From the NCBI GenBank assembly GCA_947642445.1, contig CANRSF010000005.1:1-64000 (forward strand): a stretch of 64,000 nucleotides of DNA, given 5' to 3'. Under the pieces are notes generated by a model. The model did not search any database. It saw only the letters and a list, made by a program, of their open reading frames with translations, and was not told the DNA's origin. This document shows positions 57,270 to 64,000 of the stretch, one piece after another; position 1 is the first letter of the stretch, and each line of letters starts with the position of its first letter. Both the position numbers and the translations under genes were made by a program. Source of the DNA: an uncultured Collinsella sp. GTDB lineage: Bacteria > Actinomycetota > Coriobacteriia > Coriobacteriales > Coriobacteriaceae.

Positions 57270-57914
57270 ATGGCAAAAACAAAATTTCTTACAACGATAC
57301 CGCAAAAGGTTGCCTTTGGCGGGTTAGTCGTTGTTACGGTTCTAGCGGTTGCCTGGGGTATCTGGATGTCATTGACGCGTAATCCTACAACGATCAGCGA
57401 TGATTCGATTCGCGAGGAGATCACGCCAGTCGTTAAGCTCGTGACGTACGAGTACAACTTCACCCAGCTGCTTTCAATTGATGAGGCGGGCAATCCGCTT
57501 GGGTGGGAAAACCCCTTTACGTCTAAGCGATATGTCGCAACGATTGACGGCAAAGCTGACATCGGGATCGATGCCGATAAGATGAAGGTTACAATCGTAC
57601 GGGCTAATATGGCCGATAAGAATTCAGAGGTCAAGAGCGTAAAGGTTATACTGCCTCACTCGGAGATCACCTCGTTCTCGACAGACCCCAATACGCTTAA
57701 GAAATATGTTGAGGACAATGGCTTTCTTAACTGGAATCAAGTAAGCACGGATGATCTAAACACGTTATTGAAACAGGCAAAGAAAGAGCAGACCAAGAAG
57801 GTCAAGGAAAGCAATATGCTCCAAGAATCTGATGATAGAGCCTGCGCCCTTATCGAAAAACAGGTCAAAGCCTTATGCGGCGATGACGTCAATGTTGACG
57901 TTGCGTTTGAGTAG
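57270..57914 (+). CDS. DUF4230-family membrane-anchored protein
   Basis: A 214-residue protein with one N-terminal helix (VAFGGLVVVTVLAVAWGIWM) followed by a DUF4230-like domain (LVTYEYNFTQL, ATIDGKADIGIDADKMKV, VKVILPHSEITSF) and a charged helix. GGAAAGG precedes the ATG. First gene of a three-gene unit with a 43-residue protein and the 353-residue unknown. DUF4230 has no assigned biochemical role. Confidence 0.75.
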   Translation: MAKTKFLTTIPQKVAFGGLVVVTVLAVAWGIWMSLTRNPTTISDDSIREEITPVVKLVTYEYNFTQLLSIDEAGNPLGWENPFTSKRYVATIDGKADIGIDADKMKVTIVRANMADKNSEVKSVKVILPHSEITSFSTDPNTLKKYVEDNGFLNWNQVSTDDLNTLLKQAKKEQTKKVKESNMLQESDDRACALIEKQVKALCGDDVNVDVAFE

Positions 57915-57925
57915 GGGTGAATAGC

Positions 57926-58057
57926 ATGTTGGATAAACGGCAACAGATCGCTGGGGCCGGCTCGCTTCTGATCGGGCACTACACCACCTTTCTCGACACT
58001 ACCTTCAACTCGGCATTTGGCGATGAATATACGGTTGATTTCGACTATCGGAAATAG
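57926..58057 (+). CDS. 43-residue small protein
   Basis: ATG at 57926 with AGGGGTG upstream, 11 bases after the DUF4230 gene and nine before the next. The product has the segments QIAGAGSLLIGHYTTFL and SAFGDEYTVDFDYRK, without a clear membrane helix. Conserved spacing and a ribosome site favour a real gene; no family recognised. Confidence 0.6.
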   Translation: MLDKRQQIAGAGSLLIGHYTTFLDTTFNSAFGDEYTVDFDYRK

Positions 58058-58066
58058 GAGGTCACA

Positions 58067-59128
58067 ATGGAGGATAAAGACGATCTGGCTGTTGTCGAAA
58101 GGGAGGAGCCGCCGCGACATAAGCAGAGTTTTGATATCCGTAAGGCCGCTGCCGGGTTGGTTGATGGCGCCGGAAGCGCGATGGCGGGCGCGGTTGCAAC
58201 CGTACAGAAAGTTGCCGATGGTGCAATGCGTGCTGCAACTCCGCTGGTCGATGACGCCTTGGCAGCTATTGCTGATGCGGCCGATGGTGCGGCAGGTACT
58301 GCTGCGGATATCGGTGACGCGGTCAACGATTGGGCATACCAGCAGCAGCTTAATAGATACAGGCCGGTAACCAAGGAGACCTATCAGAGTCCTTCATTCC
58401 ATTTGCCGAACATGATTCGAATTGTTGACGGAAATGAGCGCCGGGGCATCGACGCCTGTAGAGATGCTATTGGTTGGCTGGATACTGTTAAGGGCACGCA
58501 GATTTTCAATCTGTACCGCGAGGCAATCGGGGATAGCGAATTGTCTTTCTATCCTAAACCATCTCTTTACTCCACATATTACATAGATGCTTTTGATCGG
58601 TCTCGCTTTGTTGAACTTGACTCTTATTTTGCAACCATGCAACAAGACAAGATGGCCGAGTTGAGACGGATTGCGTTCATGCTTGGCGCGAAGCGCTGCA
58701 AGCTGGAGGTGACGGAGTACGAGGAAACTCGGCGAGGCCGCCAGGTTAAGGGAAATGCCAAGGCGGGAAAGAAGGGCTCGGTTCGAATCGACGGTTCCTT
58801 GAGCGATTCAACGAGAAGCGAGAAGAAAATTCTGTTTACACAGGAATTTGAGGGTGACATGGTTCCACAGCGCCCTGAGCTCCATTGGTATGCCCATGAC
58901 TCAGATGTTCTCTTGTTAATTGAGACGAGATGTGGTGGAGAGGATAAAAACAAGGCGAAGAGCTATCGGGTCGAATTGAAAAGTGAAACGACCATGACCA
59001 TGTCTGTATCACTTGCTATGGCTATCGACGAGGCATGCAGCAAACTGAACATAAGGGCGAATTCGAGCCTGACAAGCCAAGCTAAGCGAGAACTCCGGCA
59101 ATCGTTTGTATTTGAAGTTGAATTCTGA
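58067..59128 (+). CDS. Hypothetical protein of accessory operon
   Basis: A 353-residue protein, ATG at 58067 after AGGAGGT. Acidic N terminus, then an Ala-rich amphipathic helical region (about 27-95, such as AAGLVDGAGSAMAGAVATV) that could lie on a membrane, then a mixed alpha/beta domain and a charged C terminus. No family recognised. Last gene of the DUF4230 operon. Confidence 0.72.
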   Translation: MEDKDDLAVVEREEPPRHKQSFDIRKAAAGLVDGAGSAMAGAVATVQKVADGAMRAATPLVDDALAAIADAADGAAGTAADIGDAVNDWAYQQQLNRYRPVTKETYQSPSFHLPNMIRIVDGNERRGIDACRDAIGWLDTVKGTQIFNLYREAIGDSELSFYPKPSLYSTYYIDAFDRSRFVELDSYFATMQQDKMAELRRIAFMLGAKRCKLEVTEYEETRRGRQVKGNAKAGKKGSVRIDGSLSDSTRSEKKILFTQEFEGDMVPQRPELHWYAHDSDVLLLIETRCGGEDKNKAKSYRVELKSETTMTMSVSLAMAIDEACSKLNIRANSSLTSQAKRELRQSFVFEVEF

Positions 59129-59286
59129 TGTGTGGGGACCATTTGCTGCGGGGTTCCTGTCCTTTACGGGGTGGAAGCATAGAAACCCATACGGTGCAAC
59201 TCAGTAAAAGTTAGTAATATACTGGCATCTTTTCTAGTTAAAAGCGTTTAAAACCGGTTAATTCCATTTAAATCAGTAGGTGCAAT

Positions 59287-59317
59287 ATGTGACAAAGGGA
59301 CAGTCCCTTTGTCACAT
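59287..59317. repeat. gtgacaaaggg palindrome
   Basis: atgtgacaaaggga / tccctttgtcacat. Its right end supplies the TGA stop of the leftward trmL gene. Confidence 0.88.
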
Positions 59318-59911
59318 TCCGGGGAAGTTTGTCTGGCGCAGGGCCTCGTAGAGGACGATGGCGGCGCTGTTGGAGAGGTTGAGTGCGCTGATGCGGTAGT
59401 CGTCCGGATTGACGAAGTTGCCGCAGATATCCTGTCGAAGGATGGCTTCGTGGCTGTCCTCGGTATGCCCGAGCGACTCCTCGTGGGCCTCCCAGGCGTC
59501 GGCGTTTTCGAGCGAGTCGCAATCGCGCAACATGGGGATGCGCTCGCAGCGCTCGGGCGCCGCGGCAAGCAGTGGCTCGGGAATCCCCGAGCTCTCGCTG
59601 CCAAAGACCAAAAAGTCACCGTCGCGGTAGGTACTTTGCGCATAGGTGCGGCGCGCCTTTTTGGTCAGCAGATGCAGGCGTTCGTCGGCGGGGGAGAGGC
59701 CGTTGCGCGCAAGGAAATCCTCCCAGCCGGCATAGGTCGTCACGTCCAAGTTTTGCCAGTAGCCCAGGCCGGCGCGACGCACTGTCTTGTCGTCGAGCGA
59801 AAACCCCAGCGGCTCCACCAGATGCAGGCGGGTACCGGTAACCACGCAAGTGCGGCCGATATTGCCCGTATTGGCCGGAATCTCGGGCGCATACAGCACA
59901 ATGTTGAACAT
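59312..59911 (-). CDS. trmL: tRNA 2'-O-methyltransferase TrmL
   Basis: SPOUT-family enzyme methylating the wobble nucleotide of tRNA-Leu; 199 residues. MFNIVLYAPEIPANTGNIGR, LVFGSESSGIPEPLL and RISALNLSNSAAIVLYEAL are the knot motifs. Compared with the usual 155-160 residues it carries an acidic insertion (about 145-175). AAGGAG precedes the ATG at 59911. Confidence 0.92.
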   Translation of the reverse strand: MFNIVLYAPEIPANTGNIGRTCVVTGTRLHLVEPLGFSLDDKTVRRAGLGYWQNLDVTTYAGWEDFLARNGLSPADERLHLLTKKARRTYAQSTYRDGDFLVFGSESSGIPEPLLAAAPERCERIPMLRDCDSLENADAWEAHEESLGHTEDSHEAILRQDICGNFVNPDDYRISALNLSNSAAIVLYEALRQTNFPGM

Positions 59912-59932
59912 GAATCTCCTTGGCTCAGAACG

Positions 59933-59967
59933 AAAAACCACCACGAAGGGCACCTTCGTGGTGGTTT
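59933..59967 (-). terminator. Rho-independent terminator of the CobW gene
   Basis: aaaccaccacgaagg pairs with ccttcgtggtggttt, with a T-tract in the leftward direction. Confidence 0.85.
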
Positions 59968-60006
59968 GGCGGTTACGTAGGCGGAAAAATACTCGCTTGG
60001 ATAAAC

Positions 60007-61137
60007 CTAGGCGCGGTGCCAGTCGGTCAGGCAGGCATCGAGGGAGGCGATGAGTGCGTCCTTGTCCATGTGACGGCCGATGATGCACAGGCTCGTCATG
60101 CGGTCGCCCGTCTCGTCGTCCCAAATCTGCATGATTTCGGGGTTCTCGTCGATGATCTTCTGCTTCTCGCCCTCGGGCGCGGAGTCAACGAACAGACCGT
60201 TCTCCATCAGGCGCATCTGGTGGCCGGCCTGCTCAAACATGTAGCACATGTCCGGATCGCCGGTCTGCCACAGCGGGCCCTTGACGCGAATGACCTCGTC
60301 GGGCCACTCCTGCTCAACAAAATCGGTGAACTTCTGCAGGTCAAACGGCTTGCGGCGCGAGTACACAAAAGTCTCGATGTCGTACTCGAGCACCTCGGGG
60401 TCGTCGTGCTCCTCGGGATGTTCCATGGCCTCGATCCAGGCGGCGGAGTTGTAGGCGCGCATAAAGTCGAAGCGGTCGGTGTCGAGCAACTCCTCCATGG
60501 GGACCTCGCCGTTTTGAGCCTCGACAATCACGGCGTCCTTCTGCAGGCTGCGCACGATGGCCTTGAGCTCGGCAATCTGCTCAGGCGTGACGGTATCGGT
60601 CTTGTTGAGGATCAGCGTGGAGCAAAACTCGATCTGCTGGATGAGCAAACTCTCGATGTCGTCCTCGTCGATATCCTCGGCTAGCAGATCGCGACCGCCG
60701 TTGAACTCGTCGTACATGCGGGCGCAGTCGACCACGGCCACGATGTTGTCGAGCGCGAGCTTGGGCTCGCCGCCCACCTTGGCCTCGTCGCAGAAGCTCG
60801 AGATGGTGTAGGCGATGGGGATGGGCTCGCAAATACCCGAGGCCTCGATGATGATGTAGTCGAACTTGCCCGAATCGGCGATGCCCTGCAGCTGGTTGGC
60901 CAGATCGTCCGAAAGCGTGCAGCAGATGCAGCCGTTGGTGAGCGGGATGAGGTCGTCGGTCTCGGAAAGGCCGCCGTCGGCGATAAGGCTGGCGTCGACG
61001 TTGATCTCGCCGATATCGTTGACGATCACGGCAGCACGGATGCCGCCGTCGTTGGCGAGGATGTGGTTGAGCAGCGTGGTCTTGCCGGCACCGAGGTATC
61101 CGGTAAGCATGATGATCTTCACGGGTTTGTTGGGCAT
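60007..61137 (-). CDS. CobW/P47K-family GTPase, metal chaperone-like
   Basis: A 376-residue GTPase with P-loop GYLGAGKTTLL, the zinc motif GCICCTL (CxCC), EASGICEP and the base-specificity region LILNKTDTV; the C-terminal CobW_C domain is present. GGAGG precedes the ATG at 61137; the upstream ATG at 61158 overlaps that site. Metal target unknown. Confidence 0.9.
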   Translation of the reverse strand: MPNKPVKIIMLTGYLGAGKTTLLNHILANDGGIRAAVIVNDIGEINVDASLIADGGLSETDDLIPLTNGCICCTLSDDLANQLQGIADSGKFDYIIIEASGICEPIPIAYTISSFCDEAKVGGEPKLALDNIVAVVDCARMYDEFNGGRDLLAEDIDEDDIESLLIQQIEFCSTLILNKTDTVTPEQIAELKAIVRSLQKDAVIVEAQNGEVPMEELLDTDRFDFMRAYNSAAWIEAMEHPEEHDDPEVLEYDIETFVYSRRKPFDLQKFTDFVEQEWPDEVIRVKGPLWQTGDPDMCYMFEQAGHQMRLMENGLFVDSAPEGEKQKIIDENPEIMQIWDDETGDRMTSLCIIGRHMDKDALIASLDACLTDWHRA

Positions 61138-61223
61138 GTGCCCTCCTTTGTTAGACATGGCTTACAGTTGAATCTTATGCTAAACGCCTGCTCTTATACC
61201 CACGCGCCGACAAATAACACAGG

Positions 61224-61565
61224 CTACTCCCAGGCTCCCCACACATCGGGGCAATAGCCGACGGTGGCCTTTTTGCCGTTGCGCACGATGGGCTCGGCCA
61301 GAACCTGCTGGTTCTCGAGCAGCTTATCAAAGCGCTGGCTGGGGGTGAGGTGCTGGATGAGTGCGAGCGTCTCCTCGTCCTTGGCTTTGGGGTTGAGCAG
61401 CTTGTCGATGCCGCCGACCGCCTGCATCACGCTCGTGAGCTCGCCCTTGCTCATCTCCTTTTCCTTAAGGTCAATAAACTGCACCTTAATGCGGCGCTCC
61501 TTAAAATAACGCTGGGCCTTCTTGGTATCGAAGGACTTTTTGGTGCCGAAGATTTGCACGTTCAT
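61224..61565 (-). CDS. ArsC/Spx-family protein lacking the N-terminal Cys
   Basis: A 113-residue thioredoxin-like protein. The family loop reads FGTKKSFDTKKAQRYF, where a redox Cys is usual before FDT; here it is Ser. PIVRNGKKATVGY matches the C-terminal Arg region. A regulatory (Spx-like) or non-redox role is possible. It is 17 bases downstream of the flavoprotein gene, so probably one operon. Confidence 0.85.
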   Translation of the reverse strand: MNVQIFGTKKSFDTKKAQRYFKERRIKVQFIDLKEKEMSKGELTSVMQAVGGIDKLLNPKAKDEETLALIQHLTPSQRFDKLLENQQVLAEPIVRNGKKATVGYCPDVWGAWE

Positions 61566-61582
61566 ATTTATGTTCCGCCGTT

Positions 61583-62206
61583 CTACCGAATAAAGTTGGT
61601 TCGCTCGCGATCGGCCTCGGGGGCTTCGATGCCGGCGGCCTTTCCCGCCTCGATGCAACGCAGCAGCCAGGCCATGTTTTTACCGATGTTTCGCATGGTG
61701 GCAAGGCCCTCGGCGTCCTGGGCGGCCTCGCCCGGCATGGCACCGAAGACGTTGTTCCAGTAGGTGGATGCTACCACGGGCATCTGGTTGATGGTGAAGT
61801 ACTTGTTGAGCACGTCGAAGGTGGTCGACGTGCCGCCGCGACGGGCAACGGCGACAGCGGCGCCCGGCTTGTGCGTAAAGGCCTTGCTGCCTGCATAGAA
61901 TGCGCGGTCGAGTGCCGAGAGGATGCGTCCGCTGGGATGTGCGTAGTAGACGGGCGAGCCAAAGACAAAGCCGTCTGCCTGCTCGGCAGCGGCAATCAGC
62001 TCGTTGACCACATCGTCGTCAAAGGTGCAACGGCAATCGAGCTTGCCGCACTGGCCGCAACCAATGCAATCGCGAATGGGCTTGGCGCCCAGCTGAAACA
62101 TCTCGGCCTCGATGCCTTCGGCGTTAAGCTGCTCGGCGACCTCGGCGAGTGCGCGGGCCGTGTTGCCGTTTGCCTTGGGGCTGCCATTGACCAAAAGAAC
62201 CTTCAT
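61583..62206 (-). CDS. Iron-sulfur flavoprotein / NADPH-dependent FMN reductase family
   Basis: A 207-residue flavodoxin-fold protein. VLLVNGSPKANGNT binds FMN phosphate. DCIGCGQCGKLDC contains the compact C-x2-C-x2-C-x4-C motif of iron-sulfur flavoproteins, so a 4Fe-4S cluster is likely. GSPVYYAHPSG and the C-terminal region are intact. GGGAG precedes the ATG at 62206. May detoxify oxygen or peroxide in this anaerobe (family inference). Confidence 0.85.
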   Translation of the reverse strand: MKVLLVNGSPKANGNTARALAEVAEQLNAEGIEAEMFQLGAKPIRDCIGCGQCGKLDCRCTFDDDVVNELIAAAEQADGFVFGSPVYYAHPSGRILSALDRAFYAGSKAFTHKPGAAVAVARRGGTSTTFDVLNKYFTINQMPVVASTYWNNVFGAMPGEAAQDAEGLATMRNIGKNMAWLLRCIEAGKAAGIEAPEADRERTNFIR

Positions 62207-62294
62207 CACAAACTCCCTCTGCTGTCGGTGACTTCTGCAGAGGATTATCGCACGAGCGGGCAGATGGCGTGGGGCACGATGCCGGCCCCGAGGG

Positions 62295-62424
62295 CCCACG
62301 GCAGGCACGCTTACCAGGTACGAGCGGGATACGGTCCAGAGGATGTTGGAGTGCGGGGCCTCGTGCGAGCAGATTGTAAGGGGTCTGGGCGGGTCGCCCT
62401 CGATGGCGAGCTTTGAGGCCTTGG
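62295..62424 (+). pseudogene. IS30-type transposase N-terminal remnant
   Basis: One frame reads LTRYERDTVQRMLECGASCE then QIVRGLGGSPSMASFEAL, close to the N-terminal helix-turn-helix of IS30-family transposases. There is no start codon, and no catalytic DDE domain follows. The remnant fills the gap between the flavoprotein and the next rightward gene. Confidence 0.5.
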
Positions 62425-62540
62425 AAGGCGGGCTGCTGCGGCGGCTATGGTTTATACTAAGGCGGTTGCTATCGAGTAATTCATACTTGGTTTGATTCGA
62501 TTGTGAATGCGTAACTAGGATGGAAAGCAAAGGAAACTCT

Positions 62541-62861
62541 ATGGAAACAGAGGATGCTGTTTGCTTGATGACTTCGATTGCCTTGATTGTCCTTTCAATC
62601 CAATACCGAAGAGGAAGATGGCTCTGCTCAATTGCTGGATATGATGTCACAAAAAGGGAGAGCGAGATTGATATACGCCCTTACGCAAAGCTGATTTCTT
62701 CTGTGACGTTATGGATGGGGCTGCTGTTTTTCTTGTGGGCGGTAGAGGGCTGGGTACGTGATTGGAATACCAGCGTTTTTGAAGTTTTGGTTCTACTTCT
62801 GTTCAGCTTGGCCTCTTTGTCGTTCGTGCGGCTCGTTAGGTTTGTGTTTATGAGGCGATAG
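62541..62861 (+). CDS. Small membrane protein, DUF3784-like
   Basis: About 106 residues from ATG 62541 (AAAGGAAA upstream; ATG 62520 is the alternative). One N-terminal helix (LMTSIALIVLSIQY), the loop LCSIAGYDVTKRESEIDI, which recalls DUF3784 proteins, then two further helices. Lower GC than neighbours. Function unknown. Confidence 0.65.
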   Translation: METEDAVCLMTSIALIVLSIQYRRGRWLCSIAGYDVTKRESEIDIRPYAKLISSVTLWMGLLFFLWAVEGWVRDWNTSVFEVLVLLLFSLASLSFVRLVRFVFMRR

Positions 62862-63145
62862 CCAGCGGAAGTGGCTGGACGACAAAATGGACCAATGCAG
62901 CCAATTGTCAATAGAATTTGATAGGCTTGGCTTAACAGATTTACTCGAGGGCATATCCGTGGCGGGGGATAGGTTCTATCTTGTTGAGCACTTATTTGCA
63001 TCAGGCAAAGTAAACCAAGAGTATCGAAACGGTGCCCCCGGGCCCCGGGAGGGACTGAGGGGACGTTCGGCTAACTGCGGGTACGACCTATTTGCCCAAT
63101 GTGTTCGGTTGAGATCGGAAATTAACCATCATGCGCCCCATAACG
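62862..63145. other. Intergenic, no supported gene
   Basis: An open frame from 62887 (beginning MDQCSQLSIEFDRLGLTDLL) has no ribosome site and its second half looks non-coding. It may be a fragment of a lost gene. Confidence 0.4.
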
Positions 63146-64000
63146 CTAGCCCAGTTTGGTGCCCGGTACCTGCGGCGCCTCTTTAACCAGCGCATTGAGC
63201 TCGTTCAGAATGGAAACAGGCTGTCGGTCGACGGCGTCCAGATGAAGCGTCGCCACGTGAAGGGGTGGTTGATATTCAAATGAGCCGAGGAGCACGGGCG
63301 ACCCCAAGAACCGCTCGATTTCGTCTGCAACCGCGTCGGTCTCTTCGGGATCAAGCTCGTCAAAGAGCGCCACGAACATCGGCCCCGTCGAGCGGAACAG
63401 ACGACCCTTGCCGCGCGAGCATTCCATGAGGCAGGCGGCAGTTTCTGCCAAAACGCGATCGCCTGCATCAAAGCCATAACGGGCATTGACTTGGGCGATA
63501 TCGTCGATTTTAATGGCGATCAAGCCTGCCTTGCGCGCCACGCGACGCATTTCGCCAATGGCGTTGACCAGGGCGTGGATATCGCCCAGGCCGGTCACGG
63601 AATCGGTCGTATCTGCCAAGCTTCGGTTGACGACAATGCCCACATACATGTTGGGCTCGGTATCGGTGCCGTCCAGGCGGTAGCCCGTGCAGTCGCAAAG
63701 CGCGTATTTTCCGGCGGTATTCATGACGCGATACTGCATGCAGTGGAAGTGCCACGTGCCGTTTACCACCATATCGAGCTCGGCACGTACGTTGTCGCGG
63801 TCCTCGGGGTGAACACGGGCAAGCCATATATCGAGCGAGTTGTAGGGATGCTGGGAGGGTAGGTCAAAATCGCGCACGGCATTAACCGACCATTGCGATT
63901 CGCCGGTGTCGAGGTTAATGATGAACGGATAGCGTGTCTCGGAGCTCATGGAGATCGCTTGGAACGCCCGGTCGTTGCAGAGAGGCTGATCTGCGACCGG
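63146..64000 (-). CDS. PAS-GGDEF-type protein, N terminus outside window
   Basis: At least 284 residues visible. Although an ATG exists at 63949, the frame stays open to the edge with coding-like sequence (CNDRAFQAIS before MSSETRYPF), so the gene probably starts beyond 64000. A PAS domain (FDLPSQHPYNSLDIWLARVH) is followed by a GGDEF-like domain (DSVTGLGDIHAL) whose active loop reads RSTGPMF instead of GGDEF. Probably not an active diguanylate cyclase. Confidence 0.82.
   Translation of the reverse strand, partial: PVADQPLCNDRAFQAISMSSETRYPFIINLDTGESQWSVNAVRDFDLPSQHPYNSLDIWLARVHPEDRDNVRAELDMVVNGTWHFHCMQYRVMNTAGKYALCDCTGYRLDGTDTEPNMYVGIVVNRSLADTTDSVTGLGDIHALVNAIGEMRRVARKAGLIAIKIDDIAQVNARYGFDAGDRVLAETAACLMECSRGKGRLFRSTGPMFVALFDELDPEETDAVADEIERFLGSPVLLGSFEYQPPLHVATLHLDAVDRQPVSILNELNALVKEAPQVPGTKLG

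Noticed and set aside
62887..63186. 100-codon open frame
   Set aside because: No ribosome site, second half compositionally unlike protein, and overlaps the end of the GGDEF gene.

Overview
The window looks like chromosomal DNA of a Coriobacteriia gut anaerobe, most likely Collinsella. Base composition is high in GC with GC-rich third positions. Gene content mixes Actinobacteria-like and Firmicutes-like families, including NapH-type ferredoxin plus TlpA redox genes, ISF-type flavoproteins, hybrid histidine kinases and VUT transporters. Short intergenic palindromes recur throughout (a gtgacaaaggg family, a tcattggggacgttctt family and a ~180-bp palindrome family). The genus is inferred from this gene and repeat style and was not proven by a search. 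No rRNA, tRNA, CRISPR-cas locus or intact transposon was found.

Layout. 1-3.7 kb: a two-component system (kinase cut by the window edge) divergent from a CD1871A-like / 4Fe-4S membrane protein / TlpA lipoprotein redox operon. 3.8-7.1 kb: a giant ABC ATPase-permease. 7.1-9.0 kb: a membrane protein gene bracketed by two long palindromes. 9.0-14.6 kb: tRNA modification (Dus, TrmO), a ribbon-helix-helix mini-operon bracketed by repeats, glutaredoxin, an XRE-zinc ribbon-TipAS regulator, a PatB-type C-S lyase and a NimA-like protein. 14.7-22.2 kb: a BvgS-like hybrid kinase, K+ channel, LOG protein, ClC channel and a GntR/ABC operon. 22.3-22.6 kb: an unusual array of four hairpins at an exact 80-bp period, upstream of prfC.

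24.5-36.4 kb: a queuosine-precursor-type transporter, an SDR, then an apparent operon of hybrid kinase, MoxR ATPase, DUF58 protein, transglutaminase-like membrane protein and a 1415-residue leucine-rich-repeat surface protein. 36.4-40.6 kb: ung, a DMT exporter divergent from a LysR regulator, and a MATE transporter. 40.7-45.5 kb: a two-gene unit of dCache hybrid kinase plus a solute-binding lipoprotein with a 5'-nucleotidase-like C terminus; the lipoprotein gene carries a frameshift just after its lipobox. 45.9-55.3 kb: rRNA methyltransferases (rlmA, rsmJ), small membrane proteins, a GNAT, a TetM-like GTPase, and an AAA ATPase overlapping a short UvrA-like protein. 55.5-59.1 kb: an AT-richer accessory island (serine recombinase, FxLYD lipoprotein, DUF4230 protein and two unknown proteins). 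59.3-64 kb: trmL, a CobW GTPase, an ArsC/Spx-like protein, an iron-sulfur flavoprotein, an IS30-type remnant and a degenerate PAS-GGDEF protein cut by the window edge.

The strongest candidates for new biology are the 80-bp hairpin array at 22293-22589, the uncharacterised three-gene operon in the 55.5-59.1 kb island, the kinase/MoxR/DUF58/transglutaminase/LRR surface operon, and the bracketing repeat families.
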